DNA of 42,847 bases from positions 1-42,847 of the forward strand of contig CASERW010000015.1 in assembly GCA_949290445.1 (NCBI GenBank), read 5' to 3'. Position 1 is the stretch's first letter, and every line of letters begins with the position of its first letter. Positions 26,104 through 34,533 of this stretch are shown in pieces. Made by a program: the position numbers and the translations under genes. This DNA is from Aeriscardovia aeriphila (GTDB lineage Bacteria; Actinomycetota; Actinomycetes; Actinomycetales; Bifidobacteriaceae). Under the pieces are notes generated by a model that worked only from the letters and a program-made list of their open reading frames with translations, was not told the DNA's origin and searched no databases.

Positions 26104-26145
26104 AACACGTGAGCTCGTCACTTCGTGTGATGAACACGTGAGCTC
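26104..26145. repeat. Duplicated 13-mer AACACGTGAGCTC
   Basis: AACACGTGAGCTC occurs at 26104-26116 and 26133-26145, spaced 29 bp. Each contains the palindromes CACGTG and GAGCTC, and related ACTGAGT segments flank both. They lie between mtnN and the L10 promoter; an operator role is possible but unsupported. Confidence 0.6.
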
Positions 26146-26167
26146 ACTACTGAGTTTGAGAAACTGA

Positions 26168-26207
26168 GCCCCTCGGCGTGTCGGAATCGGATACGTCGAG
26201 GGGTTCT
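26168..26207 (+). terminator. Probable terminator after mtnN
   Basis: CCCCTCG (26169-26175) pairs with CGAGGGG (26197-26203), with further pairing inside, followed by TTCT. The T-run is short, and the structure sits immediately before the promoter of the ribosomal protein operon. Confidence 0.6.
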
Positions 26208-26210
26208 GTG

Positions 26211-26216
26211 TATACT
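26211..26216 (+). promoter_or_regulatory. -10 box of the rplJ-rplL operon
   Basis: TATACT fits the sigma-70 -10 consensus; transcription would start near 26223, just before the structured L10 leader. The -35 region is weak and overlaps the terminator stem. Confidence 0.5.
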
Positions 26217-26225
26217 GGCACACGC

Positions 26226-26336
26226 AAACCAAAGACCGTTGGTCGGAGCAAACTCCGGTAAATTCGCGAGGAAGCCAGCGCAGGTTGAGTTGAAAGCATG
26301 CTTGCGTGCATTTTGTGCGCCGCTTGTTCTTTATCT
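26226..26336 (+). promoter_or_regulatory. Ribosomal protein L10 leader
   Basis: The 160-base untranslated region before rplJ can fold ACCAA/TTGGT, then GGAG/CTCC and GCATG/CGTGC stems, with the unpaired purine-rich segment GCGAGGAAGCCAGCG expected of an L10 leader. In this class the L10(L12)4 complex binds its own mRNA and represses translation. Assignment rests on position and resemblance, not on a covariance model. Confidence 0.6.
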
Positions 26337-26385
26337 TTTCCTGTGCACATTTCCTTCGAAACAACGGTGTTAAGGAAGGAACGCC

Positions 26386-26898
26386 ATGGATAAGCCACAG
26401 AAGAATGCGGCGATCAAGGCCTTGACTGAACAGTTCAAGGAAGCTGACGCTGTTATTCTCACTGAGTATCGTGGTTTGACTGTCGAGCAGATCTCCGATC
26501 TGCGCGTCAAGCTCGGCCAGGATGTCTCTTATACCGTGGCGAAGAACACACTGGCTCGCATTGCCGCCCATGAGGCCGGCATTGATGACCTTGATGCAGA
26601 AATCAAGGGACCGTCCGCTATCGCCTTCATCAAGGGCGACTACGTGTCGACTGCCAAGACTCTTCGTGACTTCGCCAAGGACAACAAGCAGCTCATTGTT
26701 AAGGGCGGCCATGTTGACGGCAGCACTCTTACTGCTGAAGAAGTCAACCGTCTTGCCGACATGCAGACTCGTGAGGGTGCTCTCTCTCAGCTTGCTGGCG
26801 ACATCAAGTCCGCTCTCGCTTCTGGTATTCGCGTTCTCGTTCAGGTGCCAACCAAGGCTGCCCGCACGATCGACGCTCTGGCACAGAAGCAGGCCTGA
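26386..26898 (+). CDS. rplJ: 50S ribosomal protein L10
   Basis: 170 residues, normal length. MDKPQKNAAIKALTEQF, ILTEYRGLTVEQISDLR and YTVAKNTLARIAA are the rRNA-binding N-terminal features; GPSAIAFIKGD and LIVKGGHVDG follow; the C-terminal helix that holds L7/L12 dimers is ALASGIRVLVQVPTKAARTIDAL. L10 forms the base of the ribosomal stalk and represses its own operon through the leader upstream. AAGGAAGGA precedes the ATG. rplL follows after 113 bp. Confidence 0.97.
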   Translation: MDKPQKNAAIKALTEQFKEADAVILTEYRGLTVEQISDLRVKLGQDVSYTVAKNTLARIAAHEAGIDDLDAEIKGPSAIAFIKGDYVSTAKTLRDFAKDNKQLIVKGGHVDGSTLTAEEVNRLADMQTREGALSQLAGDIKSALASGIRVLVQVPTKAARTIDALAQKQA

Positions 26899-27011
26899 GC
26901 TTACAGGGATACGCCCTGTGTGCTTGACAGTGTGAGGCTAACGCTTCGCCACTGAAACAAAGATTTACAAAAATGTAAGTGCGGGAAACCGCGAAATGAA
27001 AGGAAGCCATC

Positions 27012-27395
27012 ATGGCTGATAAGCTCACTCAGGAAGAGCTCCTCGCTCAGTTCGAGAACATGACCCTCGTCGAGCTCAACGACTTCGTCAAGGCATTCGA
27101 GGATAAGTTCGACGTCAAGGCTGCTGCTCCAGTTGCTGTTGCCGCTGCTGCTGCTCCAGCTGCAGGTGCTGCTGCTGAAGAGAAGTCCGAGTACGACGTC
27201 GTTCTGACCAACGCCGGTGCAAAGAAGATCCAGGTCATCAAGGTCCTCAAGGACCTCACCAAGAAGGGTCTCGCCGAGGCTAAGGCTCTCACCGACAAGG
27301 TTCCTTCCACCGTCCTCTCTGGCGTTTCCACCGACGACGCCAAGAAGGCAAAGGAAGACCTCGAGGCTGCTGGCGCAACCGTCGAGCTCAAGTGA
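27012..27395 (+). CDS. rplL: 50S ribosomal protein L7/L12
   Basis: 127 residues. The N-terminal dimerisation domain ([29 protein letters not shown]), an Ala-rich hinge (about residues 35-52) and the factor-binding C-terminal domain ([39 protein letters not shown]) are all present. It recruits and activates translational GTPases on the stalk. GAAAGGAA precedes the ATG. It is cotranscribed with rplJ. Confidence 0.97.
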   Translation: MADKLTQEELLAQFENMTLVELNDFVKAFEDKFDVKAAAPVAVAAAAAPAAGAAAEEKSEYDVVLTNAGAKKIQVIKVLKDLTKKGLAEAKALTDKVPSTVLSGVSTDDAKKAKEDLEAAGATVELK

Positions 27396-27430
27396 TTTAT
27401 GCCTGCATAAGCAGGTCACTTGTTACTTTC

Positions 27431-27460
27431 AGGGCATGTCCGCTAGGGCATGCCCTTGTA
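27431..27460 (+). terminator. Terminator after rplL
   Basis: AGGGCATG (27431-27438) pairs with CATGCCCT (27449-27456) around a ten-base loop. The T-run after it is poor (TGTATG), so efficiency may be moderate. Confidence 0.6.
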
Positions 27461-27663
27461 TGTCGGGTTGTGCTGTTCTTCCCGGTTGCGTTTTCCGGAT
27501 CATCCCATTTTCTCCCCGCTGTATTTCTCTCGTACCCCGGTATGTATTTCCAATTTGCTTCAAAATCCCTGAAAATCTCAGAAAATCTGTCAATGATGGA
27601 GCCAAAACGGTAGTCTTGAAGCTAGAGACTGCAAAAGCAGAGCACTAGTGTTCGGAGGTTCAC

Positions 27664-28608
27664 ATGTCCACTGAAGTAAGGCATGGCTGGCTTATCACCG
27701 TTCTGGCCACCGGCCAGCAGTATCGTTATATTCCGGGCGAAAGCGTCATCATCGGGCGCACCCCTCTGCGCCCAGCATCCTTGCCTGACGACAACTCCAA
27801 GCGTTTGGACATCGACGACCCCCAGCGCTCTATGTCGAAGCGTCACCTTTCGCTGAAAGTGACCGAGACTGGCGTGGGCATCATCACCGACCTCAACTCG
27901 ACGAATGGCACCTATGTGGTGCGTGACGACGGCCGCCTCATCAAGATTCCTGCCAACAAGCCACTGTCCCTCGACCAGCCTGACGTCAAGCTCCAGCTGG
28001 GTGAGGTGGGTGTTGAGCTCAAGCAGTTCGCCATTCAAGAGCAGCGCCCAGTAGAAACTCCTGATCTGTTCGGCGCTCGTCCCGCTCAGCAGCAGCGCAA
28101 CCTCAACGTGGACGAGATCGTTGACGTGCGCGAAGGCGAGCCGACGGATGCCTTCTCCGCAGGTCAGGTTCGTCAGGCCGTGCAAAGCGCGCAAGGCGTG
28201 AACTTTGACCCAGCCGCTGCACAAGCCCAGCAAGTCCAACAGGCAGCACAGGCCCAGCAGGCTCAGCACGCGGTGAATAACCTTCAGGCTCAGCCTTCCC
28301 AAAACGCTCCTGCCGGTTCGACGGGTTATGAGCCTGGCTCTGTGTTTGACCGTTTGACTCGCGGGCAGATGAGCCAGAAGCCTGCTGTTGAAATTGATGG
28401 CATGACCTCCGACGAGGCTAAGACTACCGCCGATCAGCAGCGTCAGTATGCGATGGCTCAGCACCATGAGTTCCTGCCATTCTTGGCGCTCAACCCGTAC
28501 CTGTACGCCGATTTGTACCAGTGGCTCGGTTCGCTGGGTGACCCAGATATCGCTCAGGCTTTGAGCACGAACCCTGGGTATAAGGCTTTCCGTGAGGCAC
28601 GCTCCTAA
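27664..28608 (+). CDS. FHA-domain protein
   Basis: 314 residues. An FHA domain spans about residues 8-120: ESVIIGRTP, then RSMSKRHLSLKV (the phospho-threonine-binding S-x-x-H) and DLNSTNGTYVV. A Gln/Ala-rich linker (about 145-230) leads to a short conserved C-terminal helical part, FLPFLALNPYLYADLYQWLGSLGDPDIAQAL. FHA domains read phosphothreonine, so a Ser/Thr kinase such as PknB should be its partner. The next gene, 73 bp downstream, encodes a giant helicase-like protein; shared order and strand suggest the two work together. TTCGGAGG precedes the ATG. Confidence 0.85.
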   Translation: MSTEVRHGWLITVLATGQQYRYIPGESVIIGRTPLRPASLPDDNSKRLDIDDPQRSMSKRHLSLKVTETGVGIITDLNSTNGTYVVRDDGRLIKIPANKPLSLDQPDVKLQLGEVGVELKQFAIQEQRPVETPDLFGARPAQQQRNLNVDEIVDVREGEPTDAFSAGQVRQAVQSAQGVNFDPAAAQAQQVQQAAQAQQAQHAVNNLQAQPSQNAPAGSTGYEPGSVFDRLTRGQMSQKPAVEIDGMTSDEAKTTADQQRQYAMAQHHEFLPFLALNPYLYADLYQWLGSLGDPDIAQALSTNPGYKAFREARS

Positions 28609-28681
28609 GTTTGCCTGTTCTGCTCGTTGTGTCGCATGCTCCTTGCCGCAATGGTGGCGGTGAGCCAGATGGAAGGTAATT

Positions 28682-31600
28682 GTGAATACAGAAGCTAATC
28701 AGTCTGCTAATCCTGCTGCGCAAAATGCCAAGCCGCTGGGCCAAACCAAGCTTGCTCAATGGTTAAAGCCCACGTTGAAACAGCATTACAGTTCGGCGTT
28801 GAGCAATGCTGATAATCTCAAGGCAAGTCTTGACCTGTCGGGGGCGAACCCGAACGGCATGTCGCGCCTCTTGAGCTCCGGCAGTGCGACGGTGGACATG
28901 CTTTTCCGCGAGTCGGCGACGCGTATGAGCGCCGAGCGCGAAGTGGATCGTCTGTGGCACCTCACGCGCGAGAATGGCGAGGAGTACGGTTCTGAGGAGC
29001 TTTCTGTCGCTTATGGTTTCGCTTCCTGGACGGCTCCAGATTATCAGTCCGCGAAATCCCCTGCTTCTGCTTCACCTGCTGCTTCGTCCGCTGACGCGCG
29101 TGAAGCCCAGCCGCTGATCTCCCAAGGGGAGAAGAAGGAAGGTGTTGAACCGCAAGCTGATTCTGCTGAGGCATCAGCGCAGTCTTCTGAGCAAGCGTCT
29201 GAGAAAGCTTCAGCGCAAGCGTCTGAGCCGGCTGCTGAGCAAGTACAAGCTGCAGCTGAGCCAACTGAGCAGGGTAGTAGCGTGCAAGCTGCGGCAGCCG
29301 CTCAGCCGGTCGCAGCCGCTCAGCCGGCTGTAACTACACAGCCAGCTGCTCAGCAGGCGTCCACTCAACCTGCGCCAGCACAGAAGCAGAGGAAAGCTGC
29401 AGGCGAACCAATCCAGGTTGAGCATATGCCTGTTGTGCTCTTCCCAGCGCAACTGGAAATTCCGGCAAACAAGGTGATGAGCCAAGCACAGCTCAAGCTC
29501 ATCAAGCGCGTAACCATCAACCCGGTCTTCCTTTCGCACTTGGCACAATGCGGTGTGCACCTCAACATTGACGAGATCATCACCTCCTCCGAATACCGCC
29601 CAGGTGCTGTCAACGAGCGCTTCATCTTGCAAAAAATCGAAGTTGCCGTGCAAGATGTCATCCCGAATTTCACCATCGACAAGACGATGATCGTCGGCTG
29701 CTTCAACGATCCTCGCTTCATGCTCGCCGCACGCTCGGCAGCAATCTTGCTCGACGCGAGGAACCGTGCGAAAACGCCAGTTATCATCCAAGCTCTCGCC
29801 GAAGATGCAGGTTCTATCCGTGCTTTGCATGACGCGCAACTGGAAAGCTTCAGCCAAGAGGATGCCGACCCTCACGCCGAGCTGGAAGTAGGCGATGTGT
29901 CCAATACCGTGCGTTACGCAGCACGCCAGGTGTCGAAGGGAACTTCGCTGTTTATCAACACCCCGATGGGCAATGAATCCGCTCGCCAAGCACTTGCCGT
30001 GGCATCACGAGTAGCCCAAACGGGCAAATCGGTGCTGTATGTGGCTGGTAATCTCGAGCAAAAGAAACTCTTTAAACAGCAGGCCGAGCATAACAAGATG
30101 GCCTCTGCTATCGCCGACGTTGCCGACCCAGAAGTGGCACGCGACATCGACGCTACCCTCGTCGCCGCGCTCAACAGCAAGAATCACGCCGACCAGTCGA
30201 TGAGCGCCTTCATTCGCACCTCTGACGAACTCTCCGGTCTGCGCCAACGTTTGAGCGGCTACTTCGACGAGCTGCACCACGAGGTCAAGCCCTGGTCGGT
30301 GAGCGCTTACGATGCCATCGAACACTTGGCCAAGCTCGCCAGCCTGCCGCAAAGGCCACGTAACCGCGTGCGCTTCAGCCAGCAAACCGCTCAACGCTTA
30401 GCCGGCAAGCTCGATGACTACGCCGACCAGCTGGTGCGTTTGGGCGAGCTTCACGGCTACACCTTGGGCCCGCAGGATACCACCTGGTACCATGCCGCAC
30501 TCTACACGCATGAGCAAGCCCACCAGGCGATGATCCGCGTGATCCGCCTGCTGGACAAGACCATGCCAACACTGCGCAAGCAGATTGCCGCAGCAGTCAC
30601 CGCCACCGGCTTCCCCGTGCCACAATCTCCAGCCGAATGGGGCCAGCAGCTCAACGTTTTGCAAGGAGTGCGCCAAGTTCTCGACGTGTTCACCCCTGAA
30701 GTATTCGAACGCGATCTCGACCCCTTCCTTGAAGCAACGCTGAGCAAGAAGGAGCGTAAGGAGCGCAAGGGTCAGGCCGGTTCGATGGGCTGGTGGGAGA
30801 GGCATCGCATGAAGCGAGAAATCCGCCACCTGCTACGCCCAGGAATGCACGATCTCGACCTTCATGAGGTGCTGGAAGAAGTTCGCCACCAGTCTCGCCG
30901 CTGGCATGACATGGTCACACGTGGCGGCTGGCCGACCATTCCAGACGGCTTGGATGAGATGGTCAACTCCTTCGACGACCTCAACTCTGACATCACCGCT
31001 TTGGACGCCGTTTTGGCATCCACTCCGCGCATCACGCCGCTGGGAGAGCTCAGCTTCGTCCAACTCGACCACGACCTGCGTGCCCTCTACGCCGATCGCA
31101 AGGACCTCGACTCTCTGCCCGAACGCGCCAGTTTGGAGCGCGACCTCGTCCAGGCGGGCTTGGGCGACTTGCTGGAGAACTTGTCGAGCAGGCATATTGA
31201 AGCCGACCAGGCTCCTGCCGAGTTGCGCTTGGCATGGTGGTCGACCGTTTTCGAGCAGCTAGTTCATACGACAGGCATCTTGAGCGATCAAGATGGCTCC
31301 TTGTTGCGCCAGACGGTGGAGGACTTCCGCTCCTTGGACGCCAAGCACATCCAGACTATCGGCCCGCGCGTATGCCACGAGCTGACCAAGAAGCTCGTGC
31401 AACTGCTCTATTCGGATGAGGCGAAGGCCAATCGCTTCCACCAGTTGCTGAGCACTTCGGCTGCCTCGAATATCACACAGATTGCCGCGAAGTTCCCTGA
31501 CCTCATGGCTGCTGCAAAGCCGATTTGGGTGGTGAGTGCTGGTGAGGCTGCTCGTTTTGGCTCCGCCCTTCACGCCGATGTGGTAATCCTGGACGGTTTT

Positions 31601-33073
31601 GAGCGTGCGAGCGTCGAACAGATTATTGTGGCGTTGGCTGCTGGAACGAGTGCCGCGGTGGTTGCCGATGGCGAGCACACTGTCAACCCTGTGTTGCGTT
31701 ATGTGATGAAGCTTCTGCCGGTGGTGGAGGTTCCTGTTGCGCCGGCATCTCTTCCTGCCGTTCTCGTCCAGTTCTTGCTCGCCCATCACCGTGAGCTTGC
31801 GGTTTTGCCTGCTCCTGGCGTGCCGTGGGATGCGCCGGTGGGCTTGAAGACTCGCCAGTCCATCAACTGGGTGTTCACCAACTCGACGGGTTTGCCGGTG
31901 AACAATTCGGTGGTTAGCTCGACGAAGGAAGGCGTGGCCGCAGTAGTGGCTGAAGTTCGCCGTCAGGCTGGCGACCCTGCGCGCTCGTCGGCACATCTGA
32001 GCATTATTACGGTGACTGACGAGGACCGTCAGCTTATCGTCGAGGCGCTGAACGGTGAGGCTCGCAGCTCGGAGGTGATGCGTCGCTTCTTGGCCAAGGT
32101 TTCCGTGTTGACTATCGCTTCGGTGGGTGCAGCACTGCCGGGTGATGTGATTATTTCGACGAGTTTTGGCAAGCTTCCGAGCGGCACTCTGCTTCAGCAG
32201 TTTGGCGAGGTGGGTCAGCCTGGTGGTGACATGCTGCTGTATTCGGCGCTGGAATTGGTTCGTGGTAATCTCACGATCGTCTCGGCCTTCAAGGCTGCTG
32301 ACATGGTTGACTCGAGATTGACACAACCTGGTTCTCGCCTGCTCAAGGATATTCTCGCCTGGGCTGAGAAGGTGTCGCGCGAGCAGCATTCCGCCATTCG
32401 TCGTACGGATCCGAATTCGGCTGCCCAATGGCAGGCGGTGGAGCATATCCAGTCTGCTGGTGTGCTGCTCAGCGATCTGGCTCAGCGTTTGCGTGCTCGC
32501 GGCTATGAGACGGCGGTGTCGTATGGAGTGAATTCGGGCACCTCGCGTTTGAACCTGCCTTTGGTGGTGGGTAAGCCGGGTGAAGGCTTCACTTTGGCCG
32601 TGTTTACTGATGACGAGGCTTTCATGGCTGTTCCGTCTTTGCGTTTGCGTCATCGCACCTACCCGGCTCAGCTTGCTGCTGCTGGGTGGAAGACCTTGCA
32701 GGTATGGAGCGTGGGCTTGTTTGTTGACCCTGACCGCCAGATTGCCAGAATTGAGAAGCTTCTCCCACTCGATGCGGATACCAAGCAGAAGCTCGAGCAA
32801 GCTCACACCGCATTGTCGGATTTGGTTGAGCAGAGCAAGGTGGAGCATCCGGTGGGTTCTGAAGAGCATGAAGCAGGGGAGCAGGCTCAGGTTGAAAATG
32901 AGCTGACTACTGGTGAGTCGGTGAGCGAACCTGGTGGCGAAGCGGCTTCGTCACCTGCTGGTGATGTGCAAGGAGTGGATCACTCTGAGGTGGAGTCTGC
33001 ACAGTCTGCAGAGTCTGCACAGTCTGCAGAGTCTGCACAGTCTGAATCGGAGGAGCAGCATGACGCTCAGTGA
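28682..33073 (+). CDS. Giant SF1 helicase/nuclease-like protein lacking catalytic motifs
   Basis: 1463 residues from a GTG preceded by GGAAGG. After about 115 conserved residues comes a low-complexity Ala/Gln/Ser/Pro stretch (about 120-240). The core aligns in layout with SF1 helicases: where GxxGTGKS should stand, residues 426-435 read NTPMGNESAR; where DEASQ should stand, residues 971-977 read DGFERAS, followed by VVADGEHT as in helicase motif III. The C-terminal domain (about 1270-1375) resembles the PD-(D/E)xK domain attached to such helicases (GYETAVSYGVN..., RHRTYPAQLAAAGWKTLQVWSVGLFVDP), but the metal-binding Asp is N1291 and the Glu position is F1308. It ends in an acidic tail with an 18-bp tandem repeat. 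ATPase and nuclease activity therefore seem lost; a scaffold or sensor role with the FHA protein is inferred. Confidence 0.7.
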   Translation: MNTEANQSANPAAQNAKPLGQTKLAQWLKPTLKQHYSSALSNADNLKASLDLSGANPNGMSRLLSSGSATVDMLFRESATRMSAEREVDRLWHLTRENGEEYGSEELSVAYGFASWTAPDYQSAKSPASASPAASSADAREAQPLISQGEKKEGVEPQADSAEASAQSSEQASEKASAQASEPAAEQVQAAAEPTEQGSSVQAAAAAQPVAAAQPAVTTQPAAQQASTQPAPAQKQRKAAGEPIQVEHMPVVLFPAQLEIPANKVMSQAQLKLIKRVTINPVFLSHLAQCGVHLNIDEIITSSEYRPGAVNERFILQKIEVAVQDVIPNFTIDKTMIVGCFNDPRFMLAARSAAILLDARNRAKTPVIIQALAEDAGSIRALHDAQLESFSQEDADPHAELEVGDVSNTVRYAARQVSKGTSLFINTPMGNESARQALAVASRVAQTGKSVLYVAGNLEQKKLFKQQAEHNKMASAIADVADPEVARDIDATLVAALNSKNHADQSMSAFIRTSDELSGLRQRLSGYFDELHHEVKPWSVSAYDAIEHLAKLASLPQRPRNRVRFSQQTAQRLAGKLDDYADQLVRLGELHGYTLGPQDTTWYHAALYTHEQAHQAMIRVIRLLDKTMPTLRKQIAAAVTATGFPVPQSPAEWGQQLNVLQGVRQVLDVFTPEVFERDLDPFLEATLSKKERKERKGQAGSMGWWERHRMKREIRHLLRPGMHDLDLHEVLEEVRHQSRRWHDMVTRGGWPTIPDGLDEMVNSFDDLNSDITALDAVLASTPRITPLGELSFVQLDHDLRALYADRKDLDSLPERASLERDLVQAGLGDLLENLSSRHIEADQAPAELRLAWWSTVFEQLVHTTGILSDQDGSLLRQTVEDFRSLDAKHIQTIGPRVCHELTKKLVQLLYSDEAKANRFHQLLSTSAASNITQIAAKFPDLMAAAKPIWVVSAGEAARFGSALHADVVILDGFERASVEQIIVALAAGTSAAVVADGEHTVNPVLRYVMKLLPVVEVPVAPASLPAVLVQFLLAHHRELAVLPAPGVPWDAPVGLKTRQSINWVFTNSTGLPVNNSVVSSTKEGVAAVVAEVRRQAGDPARSSAHLSIITVTDEDRQLIVEALNGEARSSEVMRRFLAKVSVLTIASVGAALPGDVIISTSFGKLPSGTLLQQFGEVGQPGGDMLLYSALELVRGNLTIVSAFKAADMVDSRLTQPGSRLLKDILAWAEKVSREQHSAIRRTDPNSAAQWQAVEHIQSAGVLLSDLAQRLRARGYETAVSYGVNSGTSRLNLPLVVGKPGEGFTLAVFTDDEAFMAVPSLRLRHRTYPAQLAAAGWKTLQVWSVGLFVDPDRQIARIEKLLPLDADTKQKLEQAHTALSDLVEQSKVEHPVGSEEHEAGEQAQVENELTTGESVSEPGGEAASSPAGDVQGVDHSEVESAQSAESAQSAESAQSESEEQHDAQ
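32993..33046 (+). repeat. Three 18-bp tandem repeats in the coding tail
   Basis: GAGTCTGCACAGTCTGCA occurs at 32993-33010 and 33011-33028, and a one-base variant at 33029-33046. It encodes the repeated residues ESAQSA. Copy number may vary between strains by slippage without shifting the frame. Confidence 0.9.
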
Positions 33074-33275
33074 GAAGCCAAAGCGCAAGCCGCGCCAGCA
33101 TAAGCGCGTGGTGTACAAAGGCAAAGAGAAGTTCACGGTAAGCCTCTCCGAGTTTGAAACGGGACCGACAACAGAGCAGAAAATTGAAGCGAAGAAGGAA
33201 GAGGAGCGGTTGTTGCGCGAGCTTCCACCGCACTTCTCCCTCTTCAGCGCTGAGCGCGACCAAGCGGGAGTGTAG
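33060..33275 (+). CDS. Small basic protein coupled to the helicase-like gene
   Basis: 71 residues from ATG 33060, with GGAGG at 33049-33053; it overlaps the end of the giant gene by 14 bases. The first 25 residues are strongly basic (KPKRKPRQHKRVVYKGKEKF), suggesting nucleic-acid binding, followed by a charged helix EQKIEAKKEEERLLREL. No family is recognised. Tight overlap implies coupled translation and a shared function with the FHA and helicase-like proteins. Confidence 0.65.
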   Translation: MTLSEKPKRKPRQHKRVVYKGKEKFTVSLSEFETGPTTEQKIEAKKEEERLLRELPPHFSLFSAERDQAGV

Positions 33276-33404
33276 CGCACGCGCATGTGCGGCGACGAGC
33301 TGCGAGTTCAATGAGCGTGCACGTGCGAGGAACGTGACCGCGCGAAAGCGAATGAGGTCACCGCGTGTGCTACGCGATAAAGCACAGTGAGAGCGCATGA
33401 ACAC

Positions 33405-33441
33405 AAAAAGAAGGCCTGCAGGTAAAACCTGCAGGCCTTTT
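33405..33441. terminator. Perfect bidirectional terminator
   Basis: AAGGCCTGCAGGT (33411-33423) pairs perfectly with ACCTGCAGGCCTT (33427-33439) around AAA, with A-rich and T-rich flanks. It separates the plus-strand operon from convergent mscL. The 187-bp gap holds nothing else apart from a TGATAATCT word at 33448. Confidence 0.92.
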
Positions 33442-33462
33442 GCGTAGTGATAATCTTGAGGC

Positions 33463-33981
33463 TTACTTGTTGTTCAGGGCCTCGAGCTGAGAGGAGATCT
33501 TCTCCAACAAAGCGAGCTCACGTTCGCGGTCAGCCTGAGCCTTCTCCTGCTCCTGAGCTTCCTGAGCCTGCTCAGCAGCATCGGCAGCATCCTGAGCATC
33601 CTGAGCGTCATTGGTATCCTTCTTGACCAGACGAGCGCTCAAATCGCGAACCTTGTTGATTGGCACGATGATGCAGAAGTAGACGGCAGCAGCGACGGCG
33701 AAGAAGTTGATCAAAGCGTCCAGAACGGCGCCAAAGCTGATCGTCGAGTTGTTGTAGGTGAAGGCCAAGAGACCAGACATATCAGCCTTACCAAAGATCA
33801 TGGCGATCAGAGGGTTAATGATGTTCTTGACGATTGCAGTAACGACAGTGGTCACAGCAGTGCCCATGACCAGACCGACTGCCATGTCGATCATGTTGCC
33901 GCGAGCAATGAACTTCTTAAAACCTGCGATCACGCCTTCTTCGCGATACTGCTCGACGGAATCCTGAGGGGCAACAGCCAT
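33463..33981 (-). CDS. mscL: Large-conductance mechanosensitive channel
   Basis: 172 residues. The N-terminal GFKKFIARGNMIDMAVGLVMGTAVTTVVTAIV is the amphipathic S1 helix plus TM1; NPLIAMIFGK begins the periplasmic loop; GAVLDALINFFAVAAAVYFCIIVPI is TM2. MscL opens under membrane tension to release solutes in hypo-osmotic shock. The C-terminal cytoplasmic helix is extended (about 60 residues of Ala/Gln/Asp/Glu with DAQDAQDAADAAEQAQEAQEQ), longer than in the roughly 136-150-residue classical proteins. GAAAGG precedes the ATG. Confidence 0.95.
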   Translation of the reverse strand: MAVAPQDSVEQYREEGVIAGFKKFIARGNMIDMAVGLVMGTAVTTVVTAIVKNIINPLIAMIFGKADMSGLLAFTYNNSTISFGAVLDALINFFAVAAAVYFCIIVPINKVRDLSARLVKKDTNDAQDAQDAADAAEQAQEAQEQEKAQADRERELALLEKISSQLEALNNK

Positions 33982-34061
33982 TTTTCAACCTTTCTTTCCT
34001 CAATGGTGGCAATCTTTACTTTTCCCTACGCGCTACCGACGTTGCAGCTCGGTATGCCCAA

Positions 34062-34095
34062 GGGTGAAAAAGAAAAAGAGCGGATATACCGCTCT
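34062..34095 (-). terminator. Terminator after the FmdB-family gene
   Basis: AGAGCGG (34077-34083) pairs with CCGCTCT (34089-34095) around ATATA; on the minus strand it is followed by T-rich sequence (plus-strand AAAAAGAAAAA). About 150 bp separate it from the zinc-ribbon gene stop, with no gene seen in between. Confidence 0.75.
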
Positions 34096-34242
34096 CATTC
34101 TCTCGTATACGGCAGACGCACCGATCAGTGAACGAGTGACCTCTCACCCGTCATGTGTGCTGTGCTGCACGCTATGCTGTGCCGTGCGCCACGCAGCAGG
34201 TCACTCAGTAGGTTTCACTGCAGGCGTCACAGCAGATTTCCC

Positions 34243-34428
34243 TCACTGAGAGGAGTGGTCCGTACGATAGAAGCCCTTGCCCTTGAATTCAATCGGGACA
34301 GCAGAGAACACCTTGCGTAGCTGCTCTTCATGGCAGTTCGGGCAGACGGTGAGGGCAGAATCTTCAAAAGACTGTTCTTGAGTAAAGTCATAGCCGCAGT
34401 TCTTGCAACGGTAATGATAGGTTGGCAT
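34243..34428 (-). CDS. FmdB-family zinc-ribbon protein
   Basis: 61 residues from ATG 34428 (AAAGGG six bases upstream); the frame stays open upstream but that part looks non-coding. MPTYHYRCKNCGYDFTQEQSF begins the family pattern, with CxxC pairs CKNC and CPNC forming one zinc knuckle, then LRKVFSAVPIEFKGKGFYRTD. FmdB-like proteins are named from a regulator of formamidase genes; their role is mostly unknown and regulatory function is not proven. It lies between mscL (same strand) and a divergent acetyltransferase. Confidence 0.88.
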   Translation of the reverse strand: MPTYHYRCKNCGYDFTQEQSFEDSALTVCPNCHEEQLRKVFSAVPIEFKGKGFYRTDHSSQ

Positions 34429-34533
34429 GAAAACCCTTTCTTCAGTACATCTGTAGAAGATACTAGTAGCAGCGCAGAATTTCTCACGAGCAGATGAAAA
34501 TCTGTTGACTTCACGCTGAGCATAATAAGAAGT

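Noticed and set aside
31259-32869. A 536-codon antisense frame inside the helicase-like gene
   Set aside because: The sense frame is continuous for 4.4 kb and aligns with helicase and nuclease domain layout; the antisense product has no recognisable feature.
28682-33073. The helicase-nuclease-like gene as an active defence system
   Set aside because: Walker A, DEAQ and nuclease residues are all replaced and the neighbours are not defence genes, so enzymatic defence is unlikely; a non-enzymatic role is kept as a finding.
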